Origin: Chenopodium formosanum
Taxonomy: Eukaryota; Streptophyta; Magnoliopsida; Caryophyllales; Amaranthaceae
Direction of reading: 5' to 3'
Assembly (NCBI GenBank): GCA_024500155.1
Contig: CM044880.1
Coordinates: forward strand, 434,001 to 498,000
DNA length: 64,000 bases
Position numbers and translations under genes: made by a program. The notes under the pieces are model-generated. The model ran no database searches and was not told the DNA's origin. It saw only the letters and a program-made list of their open reading frames with translations. Of this stretch, positions 11,392-24,158 are shown in pieces. Within the stretch, counting starts at the first letter, position 1, and the number at the start of each line of letters is the position of its first letter.

Positions 11392-14233
11392 TCACAAATT
11401 ACAAGTACAACCAATAGTTGTTTTAGAATTTAGACTATTTTTAGTGGCTTCATCAACCTTCCTAAGCTGCACATCCTTTAACACAATTCTTGCCCATTCT
11501 CTAAAATAAGTATCATTAAGACCGATCTTACCACCCTTAAAAATGGACATACATCGACGATCGTCCTCGGGATAGGGACAAGGTTCACCATTCGGGTCAC
11601 GGTATGCGCCTTGATGTTTCATACCGGACCAGCTTGCAATCCAGTGATAGACATATTGGCCTACACCGGCTAACTTTAGCCAACCCTTAGGAAAAAACTC
11701 CATGACACTACTATTCCTGTCCATTAGGAACATGTTGGTTAATTGGGCACCATGAGGTGATACCAATATATCTGTTATGCTCATCAATTCAACCTGTCAT
11801 CATCAAATTCAAGGCATACATAATTAATTAGCATTGATCAATCATATTAAATTTTTGCCTGTTTTATTTTATTCTGTGAAGGTATATTTATATAAGTATA
11901 TAACAAGTATATAATAATATAATGGAGATATATACTTTATTTTATTTCTATACGTATAAATTGTAACACACTACTTTAACACGCACTTTGAAAAAGATAT
12001 TAAACTCGATAAATATTGTACTAAAACGGTGTGTTACAAGCTATTGAAAGCCAGAGGAAATATACATACATAGCTATGTAACTCATGTAAGATCTCTATA
12101 TATAATCATGAATGTCAAAAAATAAGTATTTGTTGTTACATGGTTTATTGTTGTGTTAGATCCCACTTCATATTAAAGGCTATTACCTACTGTGTAAAAC
12201 AAATTCTAATTGTAATTAATAGATTGATCGCTTATGGTTGATAGCTTGTATGATATGTCAACTATTTTAGTGTGCTCCAATTCAATAAAAAGTGCAGAGA
12301 ATAAAAAACCTATGTCACTTCCAATTACTCCTAGCTCTATGGCAAAGTATATCAAGTGGCGGATCCACTAAAGTACATGGGGTGTCGGCAAACACTCCAT
12401 TAAAACTGTGTTCTTTTTTTAAAATTAAAGTAATTTATTGTCACTTGACATCCTATGACAATAATATCTGACACTCTGTTTTCAAAATCCTTAACCAACC
12501 CTATATATATCACCAATTGAAAAATTACAACGGTCACATTTGCTATCGTATAATGCTCGAAAAATTGCCACCATACTTAAAATATGAAACAGTAATTTAT
12601 AATCAAACTTTATACAAAATGCCCCCCTCTGGATTAAATTCAGCAATCCAACTACATATTTTTAAGATTGCAACTTTGCAAAGAACACACTATTTCTATG
12701 CCTCTATATCCCTAGATAATCAACATTAAATGTTAACAACCAGCGTAATAATATAATTAACAACTACTCTATTCGTTTCTAAATAAATAATTGCGACTGG
12801 AGGTATTAATATAAAAAAAGACTAACCTGTTGACAAAAGGTGAGATTATTAGAGTAAGCTACGAATAATTGGCAATTGGTAAACTTGTCACATTCGGTTT
12901 TAAAGAGGTCAATAACAGCCGCATCATTTGTGAAAGATCTAGCCCCAGTCCTCATAAATAGAGTCATCCCAATTTCATGTGGCCTACGATCAAGGCTTAC
13001 ATTACAAAACATCCTTGCTTTGCACCTTATTAGATCATACGTTTCCATCCTTCTTTGCCTTGACATCCCTCCCTCGTTATGCCTCATAACCACCGCCTCT
13101 TCGAAGCATACCGGTTGCTCGTCTTCAACCCCGTCAAACCTATTAATTCATCATCAAATCCATACAAAACAATTTTATTAGATTATGAACACATGTCATA
13201 TGATCATTTTTAGTAGTTCCTAGCTAGATAGTTAATACTCTATAATTAATTAATTTTCCTTCAATTTCACTTCAAGTTGGCCCGGCCCAAAATGGGTCGG
13301 GCTTAACACAAAAATTTGACCTAAGCCATGGTCCAATAACGGATAGACCATTTTAGCTTTTGGTCTAACCAACCCCATTTTAGGTTAGTTTAAGATTGCA
13401 ACTCTGCTCATGAAAATATGAAATTATGTTGAGTCAATAATAAAGAATTAATATACGCAATTTAAATAAACTTACACTTCAATATTAATTGGCCCATCAA
13501 AAGTGGCTTGCAAAACCAAACGTATCCAAAGACCCATCTTAGCCCTAAGTTCACCCCAATGGTATAACACCCATCTAGAAGGCAATTTACACCCATTTTT
13601 CATATGCCATGCTACAAACGGAAATACGGAGGACAAACCATGCCATATATTATCATAATTATAATGATTATATGACACAAATGTTAGGCCTTTCATAAGG
13701 GTGGCATTATGGGGTAACGCTTCCGGCCATGCAAGTGCATAATAATTCCATGACCCATCATGTGTGTCATGACCCTTTATGCATAGGATCCTTCCCTTTG
13801 AGTCATTTGATGGGAACTTTTGGTATTGCACGTCCCCTTCCTCGTCGCGTGTGTCGTACATGGAACTCATGAACCATGTGTGCCCTTGGGCGGCTGTGCT
13901 CGAGTATCTTAAGTCCTTCAAGGGGAGGAATGTCACCGCGTGTTTGAGCTTCTCAATCTCATCTTCGTTCGTTGAATTTTGATTTCCTAAGGGGGAGGAG
14001 GCAACCTTCTTGAAGGACTCAATCGACGGAGGGAATTGAAGAGAAGGAATTTGGAAGAGAAGAAATATGGTTAAACATATGAGTAAGATGATAATAGAAT
14101 GTTTTGGTGAATAGTTGAAAGATAAGTTGTTGTGCTTGCTTTTAGGGTTGTAATATTTAGGTACCAAGGGAGGAATATTATGAATATTAGAGGTATGTGT
14201 GTGTCTTTCACTAGTTTGTGGAAAATTTTCCAT
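11392..14233 (-). CDS. Glycosyltransferase family 61 protein (DUF563), three exons
   Basis: Exons read 14233-13476, 13139-12827 and 11793-11392; the joints (GAAGT|GTAAG, TAATAG|G; CAACAG|GTTAGT, GACAG|G) keep the frame and give 490 residues. The product is a type II membrane protein: cytosolic tail to about residue 45, one membrane anchor at about 46-62 (SIIILLICLTIFLLF), then a Golgi-lumen catalytic region. GT61 hallmarks are HNYDNIWHGL and WVLYHWGELR in exon 1 and VSPHGAQLTNMFLMDRNS with EFFPKGW (about residues 368-395) in exon 3. The family transfers xylose, arabinose or GlcNAc onto cell-wall polysaccharides or glycoproteins; the donor and acceptor cannot be told from sequence. It does not resemble the N-glycan beta-1,2-xylosyltransferase. 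Length is normal for the family and no damage is seen. Confidence 0.88.
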
Positions 14234-15292
14234 GGCGGCTTAGCCAGGTACATACATTCAGATCCCGGATTTATTTGTTCTCACTTATGCGCACCCTAAA
14301 TCATCGCCCTCACATTTTGTATATGTGTGTATGCTAAAGTGAGGAAGAAGCTTTGCTAATGAAAGTATGCATATATAACGTGTTGTAAGAGCAAATTAGG
14401 GGTGGTTGTTAATACATTCTTCAATTTTCGAGGGTGTACATGTGGTTAATATAGCACTACTCACCCAAAACTAATGAAAACAAATGGTAAAGTTCATGTG
14501 CTAAGCTAGCAAACCTCGAGGAAATTCTGCAATTGCCTTACTTCTTACGGAAGTATATACTTTATAACTTATCAACTTGTTAAGAATTAGAGGGTGTAAA
14601 ATAGATTTATCGTGATATGAACCTAACTAAATTTGTGTTTACTTTCTTGCATAGAATTTTTGGTGCTACTTTACTGCATAATGAAGTATAAACGTTGTTG
14701 TCATAGAGTTTAGAATTCTTTCCATTAGTGCATAGAGAGAGTCAAATAATCACAACTGATACTGATGTAAACACGATTTGATCACACGTCTTTAGTATAA
14801 CTCTCAATGTTGTAACCAAACAATACTCACGTAATTATATCAAAATCGAAGACATTTGCTAATCGAAATATATATGCAATCATTATTTTACCCCAAAAAC
14901 AAAGGAATTAAAAATGGGATTTATTGGCCTAATTTAGTTGTTCTTAGTTGGATTAGGCAGGCAGTGCAATACTCTTGTGACCTTGCCCAAAAAAGTAAGA
15001 AAAATAGTTAGGCCTTGTTAGCTACATTTTCATGAAATAAGCTCCAATAGTTGAAAGTTTTTGTTTCAAATTTCCTTAGCTCAATTTTAAGAAGTTGCTA
15101 ATTTTCTTAGTTTAAGTATCACCCAAATTTTAGAAGTATTAGCTTAAGTATCACCTAATTTTTAGAAGCAACACGCAAATGCGTCTTTTGGATCAAAATA
15201 AAGTACTAAGGAAAATTATATAACTTGTACCCATGTTTTTTACGCTTATGAGCTTGTCTTGTACTTCGTATAACTAACCCGGGTTGTTCAAC
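14234..15292. other. 5' flank of the GT61 gene
   Basis: AT-rich spacer containing the presumed promoter of the minus-strand GT61 gene. A TATATATG-like box lies on the minus strand near 14367-14376, about 135 bases before the ATG. No other gene is seen. Confidence 0.4.
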
Positions 15293-15300
15293 ATGTCGAC

Positions 15301-16017
15301 TAGGCCTGTCAAAAGCTGACCCGACACGATAACCCGACACGAATCCGACACGAAATAAGCGGGTTTGGGTCAAGTATTCTCGACCCGTTTACATAATTGG
15401 GTCGACACGAACCCGACACGAAATTAAACGGGTTAGGTTTGGGTTGAAATTTTCAACCCGAAACCGACACGCATAACCCAAATATATAAATGGGTTGAAC
15501 GACAACCCGCTAACCCGAACCCAACACGCTTAACCTATTAATTAAGTAGTAAAAAAAACAAAATTTTATTCTAAACTTGTAATTTTGTAAATTGCATGCC
15601 TTGGCACCATGTATACATTTAGGTAATTTTTGGTGGATAAAATAGATTTCAACTTTTGTAAATTAAAATTTGGCTGTTAATTTGGGACAATTCTTATGTA
15701 TGATTGTGCTGCTAAAGCAACCAACTTTAAATTCCTATAGTACTTTTGCTAAAATTATTAACTTTAAACTCTTGTAGTATCATTAATGAATTAATGATGT
15801 ATGTCTTTTTAATTTTGAAATTGAATATTATAGTTTATTACATACTATATGGGTAAAAGGTTACACGGGTAACCCGTTTAATAAGCGGGTTAGGTTTGGG
15901 TCAAGGGTTTTCAACCCGTTTAATAATTGGGTTAGGTTTGGGTCAAGGGTTTTTCAACCCGTTTAACATCGACACGAACACGAACGCGACACGAACACGA
16001 CCCGTTTGACAGCCCTA
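15301..16017. mobile_element. Non-autonomous hAT-like transposon, 717 bp
   Basis: The ends are inverted repeats (TAGGCCTGTCAAAA at left; TAGGGCTGTCAAACGGG on the complement at right), flanked by a perfect 8-base target duplication ATGTCGAC (15293-15300 and 16018-16025). An 8-base duplication and TAGG.CTGTCAA ends are typical of the hAT superfamily. The subterminal parts are packed with GACACGAACCCG/GGGTTAGGTTTGGGTCAAG repeats in opposite orientations, and the middle is AT-rich. There is no transposase, so it needs an autonomous partner elsewhere. Confidence 0.92.
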
Positions 16018-16306
16018 ATGTCGACACTAGAATGTGGCATTTAGAAACGGACCTAATTGTATACTTCGTATATATTATACACTATAATAGGCATATCTTG
16101 AGATTTGTATTTTGTAGTATTCATGAGTTCAAAGTCAACCCTCAAATTACTTTGACGTGTCGTATTTCAAACGGTTGGTTTTATTCAATTATTGGAAAAG
16201 GGCTCACTTGAATACTTGATATAGTTGACATTTGACCAACTTATAATCAAACAGAATAATGTAACATTGCACTAATATAGTCGTACCCTCACTTCTATAA
16301 TAATAA

Positions 16307-16593
16307 GGCCATGTTCTCTTCACCTTACAAAAATAATATTAAGTAAAAATAATTTCAGTTTAGTAAAAATAAGTTCAATTCAGTAAAATTAATTTCAGTT
16401 TAGTAAAAATAAGTTCAGTTCAGTAAAATTCAGTTTTCTTAAAAAAGAATTATAATAGAAAATCAGTAAAAATAATTTCAGTTCAGTAAGAATAATTTCA
16501 GATCAGTAAAATTTAGTTCAGTTCAGTAAAAATTAGTTCAGTTCAGTAAAAATAATTTCAGTTCAGCAAAATTAAGGTGAATCAAACAGGGCC
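16307..16593. mobile_element. Tourist-like (PIF/Harbinger) MITE, 287 bp
   Basis: Terminal inverted repeats read GGCCATGTTCTCTTCACCTTA at the left and, on the complement of the right end, GGCCCTGTTTGATTCACCTTA. They are bounded by TAA at 16304-16306 and 16594-16596, the 3-base duplication usual for PIF/Harbinger elements. The interior is a string of TTCAGTTCAGTAAAAATAA repeats with no coding potential. Confidence 0.85.
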
Positions 16594-17349
16594 TAAATGA
16601 AGTTAATTTATTACTTTGACATTTGGCGGCACAATGCCCGATAGGGTGAGATGTTCTCACATGATCTCAATATTTATAAAATAGATATATGTTCTTTATA
16701 AAATAACTGTATGTTCTTTGCAAAAAAAATATGTTCATTCCGTCTTTTTTTTTTTTAAAAAAAACCCCTTTTCAATGTTTCCACAGACTATATATTATAC
16801 TTATGTATAGAAGGTATTCGGATAATGTTAATGTATGAGTTATGAAGACACATGGTGTTAGGTTGTGGGTGAATTATTCAAATTTTCGGATTTGGATGTT
16901 ACCTGGTCATTAAAAGTTACCCCTATTGCTTATTCTAATAATTAGGGAGCTTTTGCTTAGAAGAGAGGAGGAATCTAGTGTAAACTGAATTACTAGTATG
17001 ATTTAAAGGAGAAAAGAGCTTGGAGTATTGAATTTCAGGTGTTCCATTGGATTACTGTAGAGTGAGGACCTGCATTCTGAGTCTTGTTCCGCTTGGTAGA
17101 AATGGAGATTAACATTAGTAAAAGACCAAAAATAGAGGTAGCAATCATAATGGATGTGTGGAGAAGGTCCTGTTGGTTTGGCCATTTCAAAATAGTCATG
17201 TTAAAGCAATAAATCCATTCACATAGAATTCTAATTTAGGACTCCAGGACACTTAAGATTAGGTCAGTCTAATTTTTGACGGCTCTGACTATTTGACGGC
17301 TCTGACTATTTGACACCCATATGTATCAGCAATTCAGTAATCTTTTATA

Positions 17350-17435
17350 CTACCTCCGTTACATATTATTTGCAATGATTTGACATAAAGTAGAGAGGGA
17401 GTCTAATCGTTGCAAATAATATGTAACAGAGATAG
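17350..17435. mobile_element. Stowaway-like MITE, 86 bp, copy 1
   Basis: A short fold-back element starting CTACCTCCGTTACATATTA and ending in a near-complement (TAATATGTAACAGAGATAG), flanked by TA on both sides (Tc1/mariner-type target). The two arms pair over almost their whole length. A closely related 90-bp copy lies at 50779-50868. Confidence 0.88.
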
Positions 17436-17736
17436 TACTACATAAATATGTGGTAGAGAAATCAAATTATTTGAGTGTTTCTGATATCTATCATATATAA
17501 AATCCAAACATATGAGGTTGACTAGATTAATCAAACGTCAAAACACCGTTAGAAAAAGTATGTTATGGAGGATAACATTAAGCTACAGTCTACAGAGCAA
17601 AGGCACGCAAAGGATCTAGGCCCTAGTGAAGGCCGTAGCTGACAATCAAGGTTCATTTTCATGTGAAGGTACATGCAAAGTTAACATGCTCAAGGGACTG
17701 CACACAAAGGGTATAAGGAAGGTGGTTGCTGGTAGA

Positions 17737-17879
17737 TAGGGGTGGCAATTCGGATCAGCAGGTCGGGTTCGGGTCAGATTTCAGGTTGTTCGGGTTTAGG
17801 TCGGGTTCGGGTTTCTCTCAGTAACTTCGGGTCGGGTTTGGGTCGGGTTATCGGATTGGGTCAGGGATTGCCAGCCCTC
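17737..17879. mobile_element. Very short hAT-like element, 143 bp
   Basis: Begins TAGGGGTGGCAATTCGG and ends GGATTGCCAGCCCTC, imperfect inverted ends, with a perfect 8-base target duplication CTGGTAGA (17729-17736 and 17880-17887). The interior is GGTCGGGTTCGGGT-type repeat, like the interior of the larger element at 15301-16017. The 8-base duplication supports hAT. The last base of the right end departs from the usual A/T terminus. Confidence 0.8.
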
Positions 17880-17887
17880 CTGGTAGA

Positions 17888-18471
17888 CGATAATCAAGGT
17901 TCAGTAAAGGTAGCGACAAAGTTGATGTGGTGAAGGGACTGCACTGCACACTATCGGTGAAGTTAATCGGTGAAAGGACTGGACTCAATCGCAACCACGG
18001 GCAGGTTGAGGTGAATGAAAAGGTATAGGAAAAGTCATCGGATTAATGGCAGTAAAGATGACCAAGCACTCAAACTACATAAGCAGACATTGTTTCATTT
18101 TTCTAAAGTTCTATCCTTCAATCTTTCTCAGGATATAAACAGCTGCGAAAATGACAGCATATGGAAAAGGGACTATAATGCACAAAAGAGTAAAAAGATG
18201 CACCCAAGGAAAAACAGTCATGTAATATTAACTTTAAAGTTACATTATAACATCCTATTGGTAACTCTCCTTCAGCTAGTCACATACTGGCACGAAAATA
18301 TGCACACATTACAGAAGAGTCAAAACCCGCTTATCGAATAATAAAAGCATTAACAGGTAAGATTAATACCATAAGGGTAGTCCTAAGTTCTGATTTAAGC
18401 TATGAGGTGGCTAACATTACCTTAAGTTAACCCCAGTAGCTTAAAACTGTTTATCAACACTTTAGAAATAA
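17888..18471. other. 3' flank of PEPKR2 gene
   Basis: Non-coding. It probably includes the 3' untranslated region of the minus-strand kinase gene. An open frame at 18015-18341 on the plus strand shows no features of a real protein. Confidence 0.45.
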
Positions 18472-21400
18472 TCAGAAAGCTGTACAGAGATTAGTTTTTA
18501 TATTAGATGAACACTCATGTGATATAGAAATAGTAGTCGGTGGGTTGCATAACCTAATCCTCTTAGTTTCAGTGATGTTCATGCAGGAAACTGCAACTGC
18601 AAGAGCATCCACTAATCCACTGTCCTCTTCCAACTTGCACGAAGAACTAGTCGACCTGCTTGTCGACGAGTCATTGTCTGAGTCAACTCTGTGTGAATAA
18701 GCTGGCTTGTCCTGTTTATTTTCTGATTCATTCCTTTTTTTTACAGTCACGTCACGTGCAGTCAGTCTCCTACTTTTGCTCGGTGTTAACTTAAGGGTCA
18801 GTGTCTTCAAAGGTGGATCAGCATAGAACAAAAGCCATGGATGTCCTGTCACAAATAGAACATTGTATTAGAGCACCATAACATGAGCACACACAAGCAA
18901 ATTCACCAATTAAGTTGATAATGGCTTTTTGTACCATCACACTTATATTGCCAAATAGCACAAATAGCTGAAGATAAAAGATATGGAAATAATCAATCAA
19001 AACATGACCAGCAGTTAATGGATTTTACTCTAACTAACATTACGAGCTGGGGTGAGAGAGGAGGGGGTGGGGTGGGGTGTTGTTGAGGAGTAAAGATGTT
19101 TCCTCTAGGACAGGCAATAAGAAGTGATAAATAATCGAGTGGGGGTAGTAATGCTTGAAGGAAGAGGCCGTGATGGGAGATTATTACCCTTATGGGGGTA
19201 ATTCTTATACCTAGGCCCCAGAAGCAGGGGTGTACTTAAAAACCCTGAATTGGGGGTAATCTATTACCTTCTCTTCCTCTCTCTTTTTCACCAAAATTAC
19301 TAACCACCTCCACCCATTCTTAGCCTCTTTATTACCTCCCTTCTGCCCATCATGATTAATCGCATTCCAAGCAAGCCTTAACAAACAACTTTTTTCCTCA
19401 TTTCTTAACTTTCTGCAAAATAAGAAAATGTGCTAAATCTTATTGACTTGTGCAATCTCACTATCAAAAGAAACACTCTAAAGTTGAATTACTTGACTCG
19501 CAGCAACCATAATGGTTGCAATCTTCATTACTCTAGTTAACAAGCATACACAACTAAACAATGAGAAGCACAATTAATATCAACCCCAAATATATCTCAT
19601 TTGCTACAGCACCAACATCATCAATTCTTCTACACCGGCAACCAAAAATGACCAAGCATGCATAAATTCCAAGAGTGAAAACAACTTTAGCATCATAGAT
19701 AGATTTACCATCCTCCCAACTAGCCAATAGGCCCAATACCCTAGATTCGTATGTACATCACAACTAACTCAGCTTTAAATCTGCAAAAAGTTTAGCTGCC
19801 TCCAGTTCACCTCTCATAGACTGTCACCATCTCCACTGCAAACATGCTCCGTAGCTAGTTAACTTGATTTTACAAGCTTAAACTATCAGTCTAACCAACT
19901 ACAATGATAGTCTAAACACTCATAAATATAGATATAGTGATTCGATACTAAACAAGGAGGTGCTAACTGCCTCTGTTGACGGCTTGCTCTCAAAAACCTC
20001 CCCTCCCGAGTCCCACTCAAACAACTCATAAATATGAATTAGAAATGGAAACATAGGATTCGGTCACAATTTATGTAGCACATAAGCAGATATGAAAATG
20101 GGAAATGATATGGAAACATAAAATTCGGTCTTATCCTACGTGGCAGAGAAACAAATATAAAATAGGAACAGAAATAGAAACAGAAACTCATTAAAGATCA
20201 GATGATCAAGGTGAGGGGAAGGATTACAAATACTTGAGGATAATACTAAGAAAAGATTATCTTTCAAGGGTCCCTTTTTTTTTCTTTACCACTGATAACT
20301 CTGCTATATGTATATGTACTCGAATAGATCTGCCAACAAATCTACAAATTGAACAAGAAAGAAAAAAGAGAAATCCACCGTAACTCTAAACATAAGATCC
20401 TCCAATTTCATTTGTCATTTTTTCGCATCAAATATATGTGACTATTGTCAATCTAAAACATATGAAACAAGCAGAAGAGGGTGCTAGACTTTGCAGTGGA
20501 AGACCAATAAGAAAGACTGGAACTTACTTAGTACTTCATTGGCAGATAGTCTTGTTGAAACATCTCTTGTTAGCATACCAGCAATTAAATCCTTAGCAGG
20601 CTGTGAAACTGTTATCCATAAGCCACTATCAAAATTAAGATCTACACTCTTGATGGACTCAAAACAAGCTTCTAAAGAGCTTCCTTGAAAGGGTAAAACA
20701 CCAATCAAAAGTGCATGAAGAAGCACCCCAGCACTCCAGATATCCACCTTTTCTGAATATTCACCCGCCAAAATTTCAGGAGCAACATAAGCTGGAGTTC
20801 CAACCACACCAGACAAGCTCTGACCTGAAAGGAGACATCAAAGAGTAAAAAAAATTATATATTGCATTTTTTTCTCTCCTCTCTCTATCTAGTCGCTATC
20901 CCCATTCCCCCCTAGTGTATGTCTGTTGATTGGAGAGAGATGTGATCATGTGAACAGCAGATAATTGACAAACATACCACATCAACAAAGACATACATGA
21001 CACGAACAAAATCCAGGATTGCCACTTCTTCGAGTCACAACAATATGACCTCAGACTTCATACCTTTATAGAAATTTACATAAAATATATGAAGTATTTA
21101 AAAGCACAAATCATACGAATCGAAAGTGATGCTTATAAATTGATGAGCAGAAATTGCAATGAAGAAGACCTAACATGTCAAGCTCTTAAATGCAGCATCA
21201 AGCATAATAATTTATGAGCCCACTTACCATTAACAATCCTAACTGCCAGGCCAAAATCTGCAAGCTTCAAGCCCCCTGAGGATGTAAGAAGAACATTCTC
21301 TGGCTTTATATCACGATGAACAACACCCATATCATGACAGTACTTGATGACCATAACAAGTTCTCTTAGTATGTTAGCAGCCTGCTGCTCACAATATCGC

Positions 21401-21969
21401 CTTTCCCTTGCCATTTGGTCAAGCAATCTCCCACCAGGGCAAAATTCCATCACAAGATAGAAAGATTCAACATCCTCATACACTGCCTTGAGTGTTACAA
21501 TGCCCACATGTCCAGACAAATGTTGCATAATCTCCACCTCTCGATGCACAGGTTCTTCCCCTTTGGCTAAAGTTTTACACGCAAACACCTCACCACTTGC
21601 TTTGCTCCAGCACATTCTCACAGACCCGAATTTCCCTTTCCCAATCGTAGCACCCAAATAATAATCCTGCTCAATCTTTTTCTTCCTTCCTGTTCTGGTA
21701 GCTGCATCTATACAACCTATTTTCCTTTTAATACCTCTCGTAGGTGACCCAGAAGGCAAGCTACCGTAAGGTGGAGCAGTAACGACACCACTCACTCTAC
21801 TCTCGGACAATCTACAATCATCTCTAACTACATCTTCCTTTCCCCTTTTTCTTAGCCTAGAGTAATCTTCCAACGATACATGAGACCTATAATATGCTAT
21901 TGACGAAGTATATCTCCCACCATTCAATAGCTCCTCAACTCCCTTCCTTTTCTTACTCGGCGACTTCAT
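18472..21969 (-). CDS. PEPKR2: Serine/threonine protein kinase, PEPKR2 type
   Basis: Exons 21969-21228, 20824-20528 and 18845-18472 join in frame (AATG|GTAAG, TTCAG|GTCAG; CTAA|GTAAGT, GACAG|GACAT) to give 470 residues, the length I recall for Arabidopsis PEPKR2. A basic N-terminal region of about 100 residues (KSPSKKRKG, KRKIG) precedes the kinase domain. The domain shows a glycine loop GKGKFGSV (110-117), catalytic lysine K132 in FACK, HRDIKPEN (218-225), DFG (238-240) and GTPAYVAPE (256-264). It ends with LRHPW formed across the last splice joint. The C-terminal tail is serine-rich. The group is related to PEP-carboxylase kinases and CDPKs but lacks EF hands, so it is calcium-independent by structure. 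A 1.7 kb intron separates exons 2 and 3. Function in plants is little known. Confidence 0.9.
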
Positions 21970-22680
21970 CTAAATCCTAAATTACTAAAAATCATTCATC
22001 AGTCCACATTGTCAATTACTCCCTACACTCACTCTAACTAATCAGTAATCACTACTCAACTGACCATTGTTGCACTAATAACAATTAGCAAATTACATCA
22101 AACTACAAATTAAATCAAACTGATGCTATAACTAATTCATCAATATAATGGACATAATTTTCTGAAAAGCAAAAGTTCAGAAACCAAATTCTTTCTTTAT
22201 CATTGGAGCAAGAACCCGCCACCAACCCAAAGCCAACGCATCAAAACCCTCCATTGTTGATCAAATTCTGAAGAAAACCCAGGGTGAAAAAAAGACCCAA
22301 ATCAAAATACTAAACTACCATAATAAATCAGCAATAAATCCCACAAAAAAAGAAGTTAAATTGAAAACAAAAGGGTATTAGCCTACCTTGAAAATCAGAT
22401 AACTTTTTAATTCTCTTAGTAACACCCATTTCAGATCACCAACTCAGTAATTCTTCCACAAACCTATACAATCAAACAACAACAAAATCAACAAACCCAG
22501 AAACAAAAACAAGATTATAACATCAAAGATCAATCAATCAAATGAACCAAAAATCAAAAAGAAAAGAAAAGCAGGAAAGAGAATACCTTTGATAGAAGAA
22601 GAGTGAAAAGAAAGGTAAGTGAAATGAAGAGTGTAGAAGAGAAGAAAAGAGTGAGAAAAAGGAGTATGAGAGGTGCTAAT
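21970..22680 (-). other. 5' leader and promoter region of PEPKR2, with a possible spliced leader and upstream ORF
   Basis: On the minus strand an ATG at about 22432 opens a short frame (MGVTKRIKKLSDFQG) that meets a good donor, CAAG|GTAGGC, near 22386. Another donor-like AAAG|GTATTC lies near 22585. TTTAG directly precedes the main ATG at 21969. If the CAAG donor is joined to that acceptor, the short frame runs out of phase with the kinase, so it would act as an upstream ORF rather than an N-terminal extension. This layout is inferred; transcript data would decide it. Confidence 0.4.
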
Positions 22681-24158
22681 AATTACTGGGAATACTGTAT
22701 TCAGTGAGTACAGTAGTCTTCTTTAGTATGGAAATTTGTGGGACTTCGAGGAGCCCGTGAGATGGAACATTTGTGTATTTCTATGGTGGGGCTTAACGTT
22801 TAATTTTTCATTTGCTTTGTAAGAATTTCTTCTCAAGGAGAAGATTAGGGCTAAATATAAGGGATTGAATTATATCAAATCAGATTGAGTTGAGTATCAA
22901 ATTGGATTGAGTTGTATCAAATCGGATTTTCCCATTAGTAGATTTGATTAGCATACAATTTAATGAGTGGACGGTTGACATATTATGACTTTGCATATGA
23001 GTGGTTTTAGATAATGAAATGTTTTTAGAATATTTTTCGTGTTTTAAAAAAGTGAGTTCTGAATTGTAATGATAATTTGAGGCAAATTCATTATGTGTGG
23101 AGTTGTTATACATGAGGATTAAATTGGTAAGGTGTAATTGTAGATTTGTAGTTGGTAGGAAATTTAATGATGAATGTGTGTTATATAGCGCGTGAAAAGT
23201 TTTTTTTTTTAAAAAAATTAAATAGCTTCAATTATGGCAAATATTAAATTTGTGTGTATGCTTTAGAAAATTTGATTCAATGCATATAATGTTGCACTTT
23301 CAATGAATGAGGGATGAGATGGAAGATTGTGTAAAACGAATCGGTAAATAAAAATAATAATAGCAATAATATAAAGGGGAAAGTTTGTGTATTCATAATT
23401 TTAGTAATATAATTATTCATATCTATTCACAAAGCTGAAATAATCATTGATAAAATCTTCTTAATTGTCATAATAGTGCCATAATTTATTATTCCTTAAG
23501 TTGGTGACAATTATTTGAAGAACTAATGTCAATTTTAACTTGTCAATTATGATTGATTTGCCAATGATTACTTTTCATTTTTAATTGTAATTATCACCTT
23601 CAATTATTTATCGTTCCATTCAAGGCAATTTTTTTTTTTTTTTTTTTTTTCCAACATTAACATTGAGCTATAAAAGGTATTATTGTATATTTAGGTGGAC
23701 ACCAAATGACCAAACTACCAAAGCCCTCACTTGTATAATAGAGATAAAAATGATAAACAGTTATATTGTAAATATATATATATACCAAAGATAAATACAG
23801 GACCTCATATTTTTATTTTTTGAAAGACAAAACCTCATATGACCAACAACACTTTCTTACACATAAAATCACAATACGACAGTATGATAGAGCAAAGCAT
23901 GATCGTCGTTGTACTCATACAATTTTTGCTCATTATTACTAGCCAATAATGATAAATAGTTTCATTTACCAAAGATGGAAGATTCGAAACAAGAGTAGTA
24001 CATGATTGATGACAAATACATTGAAGGGAGATTCTTTCAAAAAAATTAATTTATCTGCTGGCTATTATCAAAACTGTCATCAGGCAGGCTTCAAAAACGC
24101 CACACCTGAGTAGCAGGACTCATCTGCCTACTTTTCACCCACCATAGCTGCTTTGTGC
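22681..24158. other. Spacer between PEPKR2 promoter and the PPR gene 3' end
   Basis: AT-rich, with a long T run at 23631-23651 and a short TA microsatellite near 23776. No gene or delimited element is seen. Confidence 0.5.

Noticed and set aside
13262..13340. GGCCCGGCCCAAAATGGGTCGGGC palindromic stretch in GT61 intron 1, as a MITE
   Set aside because: No matching terminal repeats or flanking duplication could be drawn around it.
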